From: Algoriphagus winogradskyi
GTDB lineage: Bacteria; Bacteroidota; Bacteroidia; Cytophagales; Cyclobacteriaceae
Length of the DNA: 58,830 nucleotides
Direction of reading: 5' to 3'
Assembly: GCF_900182815.1 (NCBI RefSeq)
Contig: NZ_FXUA01000013.1
Location: 1-58,830 of the forward strand
Within the stretch, counting starts at the first letter, position 1; each line of letters starts with the position of its first letter. Position numbers and translations under genes: made by a program. Of this stretch, positions 27,258 to 36,459 are shown in pieces. Under the pieces are notes generated by a model, which was not told the DNA's origin, did no database searches, and saw only the letters and a list, made by a program, of their open reading frames with translations.

Positions 27258-27890
27258 TTAGGGTATGTCCATAAATTTATGAGTTTGAAGCGAAATTTTC
27301 CATTTTGGATGTTTTTTTGCAAAATCTATAATCACGGGAGTAAATTTTTCAGCCTTACTCCACTCTGGTTGTAAGCGCAATTCACAGTTGGAATTCACCT
27401 GCTTAGCATGCTCTTCTGCAAAGGCAAAATCACTTTGATGAAATACTACAACCTTTAATTCATCTGCTACTGCGTAGATCGAAGGATGTGGCTTTTTGAA
27501 CTTTTTGGGTGAAAAACAAACCCAATCAAAATCACCTGAATAAGGATGTGCTCCGGAAGTTTCAATATTAGTTGTAAATCCTTTTTCCTTCAAAAGTGAT
27601 GTCAAAGGTCCAAGATCATACAGTAGAGGTTCACCTCCTGTTATGACTACCAACCTCCCTGGGTAAACCAAGGCATCCTCCACAATCTTTTCTATTGAAA
27701 GAACCGGCCACTTACCAGAATCCCAGGACTCTTTTACATCACACCAAACACATCCTACATCACAGCCTCCAAGCCGGATAAAATAAGCAGGATGCCCAGT
27801 AAATCTACCTTCCCCTTGTATGGTATAAAATGCCTCCATTAAAGGAAGCTCCAATCCTTTCGCCACTAACTCCTTTGTGTTCATATTCAT
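27258..27890 (-). CDS. queE: 7-carboxy-7-deazaguanine synthase QueE
   Basis: Radical-SAM enzyme of about 210 residues that converts 6-carboxytetrahydropterin to 7-carboxy-7-deazaguanine in queuosine synthesis. The 4Fe-4S motif CX3CX2C is Cys43, Cys47 and Cys50 (GGCDVGCVWCD); the N-terminal substrate segment EAFYTIQGEGRFTGHPAYF and the later VVITGGEPLL and IETSG motifs fit. The C-terminal RLQPEW is typical. The start is placed at ATG 27888-27890 (27884 is equally possible). A longer frame would begin with TTG inside the predicted promoter. No queC or queF is in the window. Confidence 0.93.
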   Translation of the reverse strand: MNMNTKELVAKGLELPLMEAFYTIQGEGRFTGHPAYFIRLGGCDVGCVWCDVKESWDSGKWPVLSIEKIVEDALVYPGRLVVITGGEPLLYDLGPLTSLLKEKGFTTNIETSGAHPYSGDFDWVCFSPKKFKKPHPSIYAVADELKVVVFHQSDFAFAEEHAKQVNSNCELRLQPEWSKAEKFTPVIIDFAKKHPKWKISLQTHKFMDIP

Positions 27891-27938
27891 CTGAATTTTT
27901 GGTAAAGCGGGCAATTGAACCGCTGGTGAATTATGCCG

Positions 27939-27946
27939 CAAAGGTA
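27939..27946 (-). promoter_or_regulatory. -7 element TACCTTTG before queE
   Basis: On the minus strand TACCTTTG followed by CGGC matches the Bacteroidota -7 consensus. Transcription would begin near 27932, about 40 nt before the chosen queE start, which argues against the longer frame. Confidence 0.5.
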
Positions 27947-28019
27947 AGGTTTATGATTGAAAAACTCGAAGATTACAAAATTGTAATATTCCAAACTCGA
28001 TTTATCAGTCCTTTGAATT

Positions 28020-28460
28020 CTAGAAGCTCTTCCGCATCACTATTCTATAATCATCCTCTGACCCTTTTTTGATCATCCCCACAATCTTAAAACCTCTTCT
28101 CATCCCAAAATTGATCATGGCAGGAAACCTATTCCGTGTTTTGAAAAAGACCCGTGTAAATCCATTTTCCTTAGCCCATAGCTCTTGCTTGTCAGCCAAA
28201 GCACGTGCAACACCTGCTTTCCTGAATTGAGGTATCACTCCTCCCATCCAGGAATAAAACATTTGTGGCTCGTTACTTTCATAACCAACTTTAAATCCAG
28301 CCAATTGGCCTCCTACTTCAGCTACCAAGACCAAATGCATCTTGAGCTTGAGTCGCTCTTCATAAAAGCCACTCCTAATCTCCCCTGGAAACTCCGGAAT
28401 CAGCCTATGGATATAATAAACATCTTCAATACTTCCTTTCCGAATAATCACATTTCCCAT
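28020..28460 (-). CDS. GNAT family N-acetyltransferase
   Basis: 146-residue GNAT-fold enzyme. The acetyl-CoA-binding motif A appears as PQFRKAGVARALADKQELWA, preceded by the strand FYSWMGGVI. The late motif B region includes FKTRNRFPAMINFGMRRGFKIVG. The acceptor substrate cannot be told from sequence. The start is ATG 28458-28460 (MGNVIIRKGS); a longer frame begins with TTG and adds seven unconserved residues. It lies alone, transcribed away from leuS, with the shared 168-bp region carrying the leuS promoter. Confidence 0.88.
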   Translation of the reverse strand: MGNVIIRKGSIEDVYYIHRLIPEFPGEIRSGFYEERLKLKMHLVLVAEVGGQLAGFKVGYESNEPQMFYSWMGGVIPQFRKAGVARALADKQELWAKENGFTRVFFKTRNRFPAMINFGMRRGFKIVGMIKKGSEDDYRIVMRKSF

Positions 28461-28584
28461 ATCACACTTTTCCGTAAACAAATAAATCTATTAAAAACCT
28501 TTCCGTTATGTGATAATGATCCGTTAAATAAACAGCAAGTCTTTATGAATTACGAATTTGAACCACAAAGCCCATCAATTTTTC

Positions 28585-28592
28585 TATTTTTG
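28585..28592 (+). promoter_or_regulatory. -7 element TATTTTTG before leuS
   Basis: TATTTTTG matches TAnnTTTG and is followed by CAGGC. It would give a leader of about 30 nt before the leuS ATG. The nearest TTTG upstream (28557-28560) is 24 bp away, longer than usual. Confidence 0.45.
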
Positions 28593-28628
28593 CAGGCGTT
28601 CAGCTAAAAAACTAGAAAAAATACAATC

Positions 28629-31403
28629 ATGGCGGAGTACACTTTTAAGGACATTGAGAAAAAATGGCAAGCATACTGGGAAGAAAACCAAACTTTTCAG
28701 GCCAATGTAAACCCTGACAAACCAAAGTTTTATTCTCTAGACATGTTCCCATATCCATCTGGAGCGGGACTTCATGTTGGTCATCCGCTGGGTTACATTG
28801 CTTCAGATATTGTCTCTAGATTCAAAAAGTTAAAAGGCTTCAACGTTCTGCACCCGATGGGTTATGATAGTTTTGGTCTACCTGCTGAGCAATATGCCAT
28901 CCAGACTGGACAGCATCCTGCGATCACTACCGAGCAAAACATCGCCAGATACACAGAGCAGTTGAAGAACATCGGCTTTGCATTCGACTGGAGTAAAGAA
29001 GTCAGAACTTCCAATTCTGATTATTACAAGTGGACACAATGGATCTTCATGCAGCTTTTCAATAGCTACTATGATCTAGATGCGGACAAAGCACTTTCTA
29101 TTGATTCATTGATCGAGCGATTTGAAAAAGAAGGGAATGCTTCCATAAAAGCTGCCTGTGATGAGGATACGGAGAAGTTTACTGCCGCAGATTGGAATGC
29201 TTACTCTGAAAAAATAAAACAAGAAACACTCCTTAAATATAGACTGACTTTTCTAGCAGAAACCACCGTAAACTGGTGCGCAGCTTTAGGCACTGTACTT
29301 TCCAATGACGAAGTGAAAGAAGGCTTCTCCGAGCGTGGCGGGCATCCTGTAGAGCGAAAGAAAATGATGCAGTGGTCGATGAGAATTACCGCTTATGCAG
29401 ATCGCTTACTACAAGGTTTGGAAAAACTAGACTGGTCAGAACCAATCAAAGAAATGCAGCGCAACTGGATCGGTAAATCCATCGGAGCTGATGTGGTATT
29501 TCAGGTGAAAGATTCCGATCAGAAGATCAAAGTATTCACCACTCGAGTGGATACTATATACGGTGTGACTTATTTGGCTTTGGCCCCAGAATCTGAGCTG
29601 GCAGCAGCGCTGATCACAGAAGATCAACGCGAAAAAGCGGAAGCATACATAGAAGTAGCCAAAAACCGCTCAGAGCGTGAGCGAATGAGCGATGTAAAAA
29701 CCATATCAGGGGCTTTCACTGGCTCTTATGCGATCAATCCATTTAATGGAGAAGAAATCCAAGTTTGGGTAGCTGACTACGTACTGGCTGGATACGGAAC
29801 TGGTGCAGTGATGGCCGTTCCTGCGCATGATGAGCGGGATTATAACTTTGCGAAGCACTTCGGACTTGAAATCAGACAAGTGATCGAAGGCTCTATGGAG
29901 GAAGGTTCTTTTCCTGGAAAAGGCGGCTTGATTATCAATTCCGGCTTCATTTCCAATTTGTACATGAAAGATGCCATGAACAAAGCCATTGAGTTTTTGG
30001 AAGAAAAAGGCATCGGAAAAGGCAAGATTCAATACAGAATGCGTGATGCGATTTTCACCCGCCAGCGTTATTGGGGTGAGCCACTTCCCGTATATTTCAA
30101 AGAAGGACTTCCCTATTTAATAGAAGAAAAAGACCTGCCTTTGGTTTTACCTGAGGTAGATAAATACTTGCCAACAGAAGACGGCGAGCCTCCACTTGCC
30201 CGAGCGTCGGACTGGAACTACAAAACCGCGGAGGGAGAATTCCCTCTGGAAAGAAGCACCATGCCAGGCTGGGCAGGATCAAGTTGGTATTTCTTCAGAT
30301 ACACCGATCCTAAGAACGAAACTGAGTTAGCCGACAAAGCAAAAACTGACTATTGGGGCTCTGTAGATCTGTACATTGGCGGTTCCGAGCATGCGACAGG
30401 ACACCTGCTGTATTCCAGATTTTGGACAAAGTTCTTGTACGATCTTGGTATAGTAACCGTGGATGAGCCATTCCAGAAGATGATCAACCAAGGGATGATC
30501 CAAGGTAGATCGAATTTTGTATATAGAGTAAAGGGCACGAACCAATTTGTCAGCTATGGCTTGAGAGACCAGTACGATACGTTTGCCATGCATGTGGACG
30601 TCAATATTGTCTACAACGATCAGTTGAACTTAGATAAATTCAAAGCATGGAGACCTGATTTGGCGGATGCAGAATTCATCTTGGAAGACGGCAAATACAT
30701 TTGCGGATCTGAGGTGGAGAAAATGTCCAAGTCTAAATACAACGTGGTAAATCCGGACGATATCATTGAGCGATACGGAGCTGACACTTTGAGATTGTAC
30801 GAGATGTTCTTGGGTCCTTTGGAGCAATTCAAACCTTGGAATACAAACGGAATTGACGGAGTGTATAAATTTTTAAGAAAGCTTTGGAATCTATATCACA
30901 ACAGCTCTGGGGAATTCCAAGTTTCTGATGCAGAACCTAGCAAAGAAGAATACAAAGCACTTCATAAAGCCATCAAAAAGATGGAAGATGACATGGCCAA
31001 TTTCTCTTTCAATACCTCCGTCTCCAGCTTTATGATCTGCGTGAATGAGCTTACCGCACTGAAATCAAACAAACGTGGAATTCTGGAACCACTTGCGATT
31101 TTGGTTTCTCCTTATGCACCACATATTGCAGAGGAACTTTGGAATTTACTTGGACACGAAGGTTCTATAACTGATGCTACTTTCCCTATTTTCGACGAAA
31201 GTCATCTAGTTGAAAGTGCTTTCGAATATCCAGTGATGATCAATGGTAAAATGAGAACTAAACTCAGCCTGGACCTTTCATTAAGCAAGGATCAGATTCA
31301 GGAAGCTGCTTTATCTGATGAAATCGTCATGAAATGGTTGGAAGGAAAAGCGCCAAAAAAGATAATAATTGTTCCAGGAAAGATTGTGAATCTGGTGGTT
31401 TAA
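28629..31403 (+). CDS. leuS: Leucyl-tRNA synthetase
   Basis: 924-residue class I aminoacyl-tRNA synthetase charging tRNA-Leu. The HIGH signature is His49-Val-Gly-His52 in PYPSGAGLHVGHPLGY, and KMSKS is residues 698-702. The CP1 editing domain is present (TTRVDTIYGVTYLALAPES, GTGAVMAVPAHDERDY). The catalytic core segment MPGWAGSSWYFFRYTDP and the C-terminal anticodon-binding region (LVSPYAPHIAEELW) are complete. Length is somewhat above the E. coli enzyme, as usual for Bacteroidota. It is followed at 59 bp by a glycosyltransferase gene that may be co-transcribed. Confidence 0.98.
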   Translation: MAEYTFKDIEKKWQAYWEENQTFQANVNPDKPKFYSLDMFPYPSGAGLHVGHPLGYIASDIVSRFKKLKGFNVLHPMGYDSFGLPAEQYAIQTGQHPAITTEQNIARYTEQLKNIGFAFDWSKEVRTSNSDYYKWTQWIFMQLFNSYYDLDADKALSIDSLIERFEKEGNASIKAACDEDTEKFTAADWNAYSEKIKQETLLKYRLTFLAETTVNWCAALGTVLSNDEVKEGFSERGGHPVERKKMMQWSMRITAYADRLLQGLEKLDWSEPIKEMQRNWIGKSIGADVVFQVKDSDQKIKVFTTRVDTIYGVTYLALAPESELAAALITEDQREKAEAYIEVAKNRSERERMSDVKTISGAFTGSYAINPFNGEEIQVWVADYVLAGYGTGAVMAVPAHDERDYNFAKHFGLEIRQVIEGSMEEGSFPGKGGLIINSGFISNLYMKDAMNKAIEFLEEKGIGKGKIQYRMRDAIFTRQRYWGEPLPVYFKEGLPYLIEEKDLPLVLPEVDKYLPTEDGEPPLARASDWNYKTAEGEFPLERSTMPGWAGSSWYFFRYTDPKNETELADKAKTDYWGSVDLYIGGSEHATGHLLYSRFWTKFLYDLGIVTVDEPFQKMINQGMIQGRSNFVYRVKGTNQFVSYGLRDQYDTFAMHVDVNIVYNDQLNLDKFKAWRPDLADAEFILEDGKYICGSEVEKMSKSKYNVVNPDDIIERYGADTLRLYEMFLGPLEQFKPWNTNGIDGVYKFLRKLWNLYHNSSGEFQVSDAEPSKEEYKALHKAIKKMEDDMANFSFNTSVSSFMICVNELTALKSNKRGILEPLAILVSPYAPHIAEELWNLLGHEGSITDATFPIFDESHLVESAFEYPVMINGKMRTKLSLDLSLSKDQIQEAALSDEIVMKWLEGKAPKKIIIVPGKIVNLVV

Positions 31404-31462
31404 TTAAGTCTCAGTCCAAGTTTGTTTTATTGGATATTGAGCCTTGTTTTCAAGGAAACTAA

Positions 31463-32533
31463 ATGAGCCGAAATAAAATCCTGTACATCACGCCATCCCT
31501 GCAGTCCTTTGTGAAAAGCGACCTCAGGATTTTGTCAAAATATTTTAACGTTCGGGTAATCAACCAACCTTGGGGTAATAAAAAGCTTGCGCCTCTAAAT
31601 TTCATAGCGCAGTTTTTCTCCATGCTTTTCAGCATTTTCGGAGCTGAGTTTATCCTTGTCAATTTTGGAGGATATTGGGCTTTTTGGGCTACAGTATTTG
31701 GGCAGGTCTTTGGCAAAAAAGTCTTCATAGTCACCCATGGTACTGATTGCGCTTCTATTCCTGAGATCAATTACGGCAGCTTAAGGATTGATCTTCTAAA
31801 GCAAATTTGCAACTTCAGTTACAGACGAGCCGATGCGATCTTTCCAGTGAGTGAATCTCTAATCGAAACAGAATTGCTTTTCGATCCAGCCATCAAGTCT
31901 CGAAAGCAAGGTCTGCTTTTTCACTTTCATGGATTACAGGCACCCATAAAAACAATCTACAATGGATTAGATGACATGCAATGGACACTACCTACAAAGC
32001 CTAATAGAATCCCAAATAGCTTTTTGGCCGTCATGTCATCCAGTCAATTTGAGCTGAAAGGCGGAGATTTGATTTTAAAGATTGCTGAGAAATACCCAAC
32101 CTGTAACTTCTATTTTGCAGGGATAAATGATTCAGAAATAAAGTTAGATATACCCGCTAACGTTTATTTCTTAGGATTTCTATCTCCAGAAGAGTTGCTC
32201 GAGCGTTATCAGAAAACTGAGTTCTACTTTCAACTCTCCAGTTTTGAAGGATTTGGCTGCGCTTTAGGTGAAGCCATGCTTTGCGGAGCTATTCCTATCG
32301 GATCGTATACGAATCACATTCCTCAAATCGTAGGTGATTCAGGGTTTATCCTAGGTGAGAAATCCCTAGAAGCCGCAATACTAGTGGTGGATAAAGCCCT
32401 TGGATCCATCAATAAAGATTTACTTTCCATAAATTCACGACTTCATATTCAAGCCAACTACTCTCTTGCACTCAGAGAACAAACGTTAATCGGGACTTTG
32501 GAGCAATTTACAGGTAAGTCATATACTCTCTAA
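31463..32533 (+). CDS. Glycosyltransferase family 4-like protein
   Basis: 356 residues with two Rossmann-like halves of the GT-B fold. The C-terminal half carries the GT4 signature: SSFEGFGCALGEAMLCGAIPIGS, with the E-X7-E pattern, preceded by GFLSPEELLERYQKTEFYF. The N-terminal half includes FIVTHGTDC and the hinge ADAIFPVSESL. The donor is probably a nucleotide sugar and the acceptor a surface glycan or lipid; neither is shown by the sequence. The stop overlaps the start of an FkbM methyltransferase gene by one base, so the two form a small surface-sugar unit. Confidence 0.87.
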   Translation: MSRNKILYITPSLQSFVKSDLRILSKYFNVRVINQPWGNKKLAPLNFIAQFFSMLFSIFGAEFILVNFGGYWAFWATVFGQVFGKKVFIVTHGTDCASIPEINYGSLRIDLLKQICNFSYRRADAIFPVSESLIETELLFDPAIKSRKQGLLFHFHGLQAPIKTIYNGLDDMQWTLPTKPNRIPNSFLAVMSSSQFELKGGDLILKIAEKYPTCNFYFAGINDSEIKLDIPANVYFLGFLSPEELLERYQKTEFYFQLSSFEGFGCALGEAMLCGAIPIGSYTNHIPQIVGDSGFILGEKSLEAAILVVDKALGSINKDLLSINSRLHIQANYSLALREQTLIGTLEQFTGKSYTL

Positions 32534-33378
32534 TGGAACAAGTATTAAGTAAAATATCTAGAAATTTATATGTAATTCCAGGCGGTTTTTTTGTCACTAA
32601 ATTGTTTCGAAAATTCTATGGCTCTTCAAAAAAAGAAGGGGATTGGAGGAATTTTACCTTTCGAGGAGTAGCCATGAAAGTGGACATCGCAAAGCAAATG
32701 GGCAATGCAATCTACTGGCGTGGCGCGCATGATTGGGCACCGATTTTTGTATTGGAGAAATATCTGAAAACAGGTGACACCTTCATAGATGTGGGGGCAA
32801 ATCAAGGAGAGTATTCCCTCTGGGCGGCTAGAAAAGTAGGCACAAATGGAAAGGTTGTTTCATTTGAACCTATGCCTCAGCTTTTCGATCAATTGACTGC
32901 AAACATCCGACTTAACGAATCCTTTCAAAAGACCATCTCTCCAGTGAAACTTGGCCTTTCGGATAAAAAAGGTGAGGTAACACTCTACGCAAGCGAAGAT
33001 TCTAATGAGGGTACAAACACCATTTACAATACTGATAAATTCAGCATAGAACTCGGGAAAATTCAGCTTGATACACTTGACGAACAAATAGAAGAGTTGA
33101 AAATCAACAAGGTTAACTTCTTAAAAATAGATGTAGAAGGAGCTGAGCTTCAGGTTCTCAAAGGAGCTCTCAATACACTAAAAAAGCACCTTCCAATTCT
33201 TCTTCTAGAAATCAATAAGGACGCATGCATCGCTGGCGGCTACCTACCAGAGGATATTTTAGAATTGTTGAAGCCATTCAATTATACTTTTTCAAAAATA
33301 GGTCTGCGGGGATCTTTGAACAAGGTGGACACATTGCCTGATTTCTGCAATATCCTTGCAACTCCCCAACAATTGTAA
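32533..33378 (+). CDS. FkbM family SAM-dependent methyltransferase
   Basis: 281 residues. The SAM-binding motif I is DTFIDVGANQGEYSLWAA, followed by VVSFEPMPQLFDQL and the FkbM-type motif FLKIDVEGAELQVLKGA. Members of this family methylate sugars or natural products and are frequent in polysaccharide loci. It is coupled by a one-base overlap to the preceding GT4 gene, so it probably O-methylates the glycan that this enzyme builds. It is the last gene before the long non-coding stretch. Confidence 0.9.
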   Translation: MEQVLSKISRNLYVIPGGFFVTKLFRKFYGSSKKEGDWRNFTFRGVAMKVDIAKQMGNAIYWRGAHDWAPIFVLEKYLKTGDTFIDVGANQGEYSLWAARKVGTNGKVVSFEPMPQLFDQLTANIRLNESFQKTISPVKLGLSDKKGEVTLYASEDSNEGTNTIYNTDKFSIELGKIQLDTLDEQIEELKINKVNFLKIDVEGAELQVLKGALNTLKKHLPILLLEINKDACIAGGYLPEDILELLKPFNYTFSKIGLRGSLNKVDTLPDFCNILATPQQL

Positions 33379-33427
33379 CCTTATACTCACTTGGGGATCA
33401 GAGTTTATGAGCAGTTGGATGTTTAAC

Positions 33428-33724
33428 TCAGATTGATCTTGACACGATTCGAATGTATGGCGGAAATCCCATACTGATTGATACACTCACTTTTCTTTCA
33501 AAAGTAGATTGTTCACAGACTCCTTCAGCAATCTCAACTTCTACCCCCACCTCACTCACAGCGAAGCCAAAACCGATTGGGAAATTTCTACCAGGTATCA
33601 CGGCATAATAAATGGCTTCGTAATCAAATAGAAAATTCATACCCATTCGACATTCAATTGTATTGCTGGTATGAAGAAACTCGCTGTAATGCCATTTAAG
33701 TTTTTCTAAATCAACAATAGAACT
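33428..33724 (-). pseudogene. Possible gene remnant
   Basis: An open frame of 98 codons without an early ATG (the first is at 33644-33646) reads like real protein: WHYSEFLHTSNTIECRMG, then FLFDYEAIYYAVIPGRNF, then EVEIAEGVCEQSTF. Base composition is closer to coding sequence than the AT-rich surroundings. No family was recognised. It could be the 3' part of a decayed gene or a chance frame. Confidence 0.25.
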
Positions 33725-34186
33725 TCACTAAAAATCATGACTAGCGAAACATAAAAATGATAATCCGCAATCATACATTTTGCCAATCACTTACAGATGT
33801 GTAGATAATAATGATTGCCATGTGTTAATAGATTCATGATTTATATTCCGTGCAAACATGGAACTCGAGTAAATCCCAACACCATTCGCAAAGAAGAACC
33901 CAACAACTTATTGAGCTAAAGGCCTTTAATCAAAACAACAAATTAAAACACCTCACAATTAATGATAAAAGTTTTTTGGCCGTTTAAGATTCCAATACTT
34001 AATAAAAAAATAACCTCCCTTTTTGGCCTAAATCCATAAAAAAACCATTTCAGTATTTTAATCCTCCAAATAACATATTTCGAAATTTTAGGAATGACTT
34101 TTTCAATTATGCCAAATTTTCAATTCGAAAGAACCAATTCAAAATTACCCACTCAAATAAACCAGTTTTTTGAATTTGAACATAAA

Positions 34187-34202
34187 TTTGATCTAAATCA
34201 AA
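34187..34202. promoter_or_regulatory. FNR/CRP-like palindrome
   Basis: TTTGAT CTAA ATCAAA contains the exact TTGAT-N4-ATCAA form recognised by FNR-type regulators in other bacteria. It lies 360-380 bp before the M19 gene. No FNR-family gene is in the window, and one perfect match in AT-rich DNA could be chance. Confidence 0.3.
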
Positions 34203-34257
34203 GATTTTTTAAACCACCTTTTCAACTTTAAACAAAATGTAAAAATATATAGACATA

Positions 34258-34289
34258 AAAAAAGGGAGCTTTTTAGAAAAAGCCCCCGA
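34258..34289 (-). terminator. Orphan leftward terminator
   Basis: On the minus strand GGGGGCTTTTT and AAAAAGCTCCC pair (10 of 11) around TCT-like loop bases and are followed by TTTTTTTATG. No leftward gene lies upstream of it before the rightward M19 gene, so it may end a small RNA. Confidence 0.6.
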
Positions 34290-34300
34290 GAGTGGGTCTA

Positions 34301-34332
34301 TTGTCAATCATCTAAAACCAAATATACTTTTG
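34301..34332 (+). promoter_or_regulatory. Probable promoter of the M19-VIT-DUF5995 operon
   Basis: TACTTTTG (34325-34332) matches the -7 consensus, with TTG (34301-34303) 21 bp upstream. A minus-strand TATATTTG (34326 to 34319) overlaps it, giving two face-to-face candidates. Confidence 0.4.
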
Positions 34333-34565
34333 TAATCCTTGCTGTGTATTTGTTTTTTTGATCTTTATATTTTGATAAACATAATGAAAATGTTTTAAAG
34401 CGCCCAAAAACAAATAATTATTTTTTCTCACATTAACCCTCCACACAGTCACCCTTCTTCCCTGAAAATAAAAAATGAAATGAAATCTATAGCCTATCTC
34501 TGTTCAAAAGCATTTGTCAGAGGATAGACCATTTTTCATTATCTTCAATGGTCTTATCATTTGCT

Positions 34566-35729
34566 ATGAAGAAATTAATAATCGCACTTGGGGTTTTAGT
34601 CCTTATCTATTTAGCTGCAACCCTTATAGTCCCACCCTATATAGAATCTCAAAGAAATCCCGTCAAGTCTTCTCCACCCTATTCTGTTTCATCAGACGCA
34701 CAGGCTTTGTATGAGCGCTTGGATTTTATATCGGATTTACATTGCGACGCCTTGCTTTGGGGAAGGGATTTGACCCAGAGAGGAAGTCGTGGGCAAGTTG
34801 ATTTCCCAAGAATGAGAGAAGCCAATGTCGCTTTGGAGATGTTTACCATTGTTTCAAAATCCCCAGCCGGACAAAATATGCAGAGTAATAGTTCGGATGC
34901 ATTCGACAACATCACCCCGCTGACCATAGCAAAAGGGGAATCTCCGTCAAACTGGTTTAGCTTAATAAACCGTACTCTTTCACAATCCCAAAACTTAGCA
35001 GATTTCATACAGGATGAAGATGGCAACGCGATCTTCGTTAAAAACAAAGCGGATCTAAACAAACTCATTTCTGCTAGAAAAAATGATGAATCTGTTATCG
35101 GCGGCATGTTAGGAATCGAAGGTGCACATGCACTCGAAGGAGATATAGAAAATCTAAATCGAGTTTATGAAGCTGGCGTTCGCATGATAGGGTTAACTCA
35201 TTTTTTTGATAATGAACTTGGTGGATCTGCTCATGGACAAAGTCAAGCGGGCCTTACCGAATTTGGGAAATCAGTAGTTCAGAAAATGAATGAGCTCGGT
35301 ATTTTTGTGGATTTGGCTCACTGCTCTCCTGCAATAGTAGATGATGTGCTAGAGATGACTACTATGCCCGTGATGGTATCACATACTGGGGTGAGGGCTG
35401 TTTTGGACTCACAGAGAAATCTGAGTGATCTCCAAATCCAGAAAATCGCTGAAAATGGAGGCATCATAGGCATCGCATTTTTTGATGAAGCAGTAGGAGT
35501 TCCTGAATTGCCCAATATCATTGCTTCGATAAAGCATGTGAGAGACTTAGTGGGTATAGAATATGTCGCACTTGGGTCAGATTACGATGGATCGGTCGCG
35601 GTTCCTTTTGATATCACAGGATTTCCTCTTTTGGTAGAGGGAATGATGAATGCCGGATTTAGTGAAGCGGAGATCAAAGCTATAATGGGCGAAAATGTGA
35701 AAAGATTTTTCCTAACAAATCTGAGATAA
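34566..35729 (+). CDS. Membrane dipeptidase (peptidase M19)
   Basis: About 387-residue zinc dipeptidase of the renal-dipeptidase family. An N-terminal hydrophobic anchor (IIALGVLVLIYLAATLIV) places it outside the cytoplasm. Zinc ligands are His59 and Asp61 (DLHCDALLW), Glu in GIEGAHAL, His in VDLAHCSP and VSHTGVRAV, and Asp in LGSDYDG. It should split dipeptides, possibly D-amino-acid or cysteinyl-glycine types. ATG 34566 is preferred as it begins MKKLII; ATG 34548 adds six residues. The stop is directly followed by the ATG of a VIT-type transporter gene. Confidence 0.93.
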   Translation: MKKLIIALGVLVLIYLAATLIVPPYIESQRNPVKSSPPYSVSSDAQALYERLDFISDLHCDALLWGRDLTQRGSRGQVDFPRMREANVALEMFTIVSKSPAGQNMQSNSSDAFDNITPLTIAKGESPSNWFSLINRTLSQSQNLADFIQDEDGNAIFVKNKADLNKLISARKNDESVIGGMLGIEGAHALEGDIENLNRVYEAGVRMIGLTHFFDNELGGSAHGQSQAGLTEFGKSVVQKMNELGIFVDLAHCSPAIVDDVLEMTTMPVMVSHTGVRAVLDSQRNLSDLQIQKIAENGGIIGIAFFDEAVGVPELPNIIASIKHVRDLVGIEYVALGSDYDGSVAVPFDITGFPLLVEGMMNAGFSEAEIKAIMGENVKRFFLTNLR

Positions 35730-36458
35730 ATGAACGAAGCTCACCTGCATCAAAAGAGTAAATACTTCCAGAAACTTCAGGAATATCTTCGAGAGTTTGT
35801 GTACGGAGGAATTGATGGTGCTGTCACGACATTTGCAGTAGTTGCCGGGGGATTTGGCGCAGATCTGGATGCTGGGATCATTATAATTCTTGGTTTTGCA
35901 AATCTCTTTGCCGATGGATTTTCGATGTCTGTGGGTGCCTATTTGTCCTCAAAGAGTGATAAAGAAAACTACAATAAGCATCAGGAAATTGAATATTGGG
36001 AAGTAGAAAATCTTCCGGAAGTAGAGCGTGAAGAAATCCGAGACATTTACAAAGCTAAAGGATTTGAGGGGGAACTCTTGGAGAAAGTTATAGATCAAAT
36101 CACTTCCAACAAAGACATCTGGGTTGCAGAAATGATGAAAGACGAGCTAAACTTAATGGAAGAAACCAAAAGCCCCTTTAAGATTGGGGTCGCCACATTT
36201 GCATCATTCCTAATTGTCGGATTCATTCCACTGCTAGTTTATCTCTGGACATTTTTCTATCCCTCAGACATTAATACTTTCTTTTGGACCAGCATACTTA
36301 CAGGCCTGGCATTCGTATTAATCGGAGCTTTAAAATCCTTAGTAAATCAAACTTCACCAATAAAAAGCATAGCGGAAACCGTTGCCTTAGGCTTGTTGGC
36401 AGCCATTGTTGCATATTATGTAGGTGATATTCTAGAGAACTTTTTTATTAAACAATGA
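35730..36458 (+). CDS. VIT1/CCC1-family iron or manganese transporter
   Basis: 242-residue inner-membrane protein. The first helices carry the family motif VYGGIDGAVTTFAVVAGGFG and FANLFADGFSMSVGAYLSSKS. A cytoplasmic Glu-rich loop follows (residues about 85-145), which in plant VIT1 binds metal before transport. Three C-terminal helices complete the five-helix fold. It probably exports Fe2+ or Mn2+ from the cytoplasm. There is no gap to the dipeptidase gene upstream and one base to DUF5995 downstream, so the three are one operon. Confidence 0.92.
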   Translation: MNEAHLHQKSKYFQKLQEYLREFVYGGIDGAVTTFAVVAGGFGADLDAGIIIILGFANLFADGFSMSVGAYLSSKSDKENYNKHQEIEYWEVENLPEVEREEIRDIYKAKGFEGELLEKVIDQITSNKDIWVAEMMKDELNLMEETKSPFKIGVATFASFLIVGFIPLLVYLWTFFYPSDINTFFWTSILTGLAFVLIGALKSLVNQTSPIKSIAETVALGLLAAIVAYYVGDILENFFIKQ

Positions 36459-36459
36459 T

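Larger units (their letters stand above)
33379..34565. other. Long AT-rich region between FkbM and M19 genes
   Basis: About 1.2 kb without a convincing gene. The left part holds a possible gene remnant. The middle (about 33725-34255) is very AT-rich with an FNR-like palindrome. The right part holds an orphan leftward terminator and overlapping -7 elements for both directions. It is the largest non-coding gap in the window. Confidence 0.6.

Noticed and set aside
27254..27322. Longer start of the PorE-like protein at TTG
   Set aside because: It would overlap queE by 65 bp and put charged residues before a perfect signal peptide that begins at ATG 27253.
28185..28607. 140-codon plus-strand frame opposite the GNAT gene
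   Set aside because: The minus-strand GNAT motif is clear; this frame runs into the leuS promoter and has no signature.
29436..30827. Several antisense frames within leuS
   Set aside because: They are shadows of a coding sequence whose class I synthetase motifs are complete.
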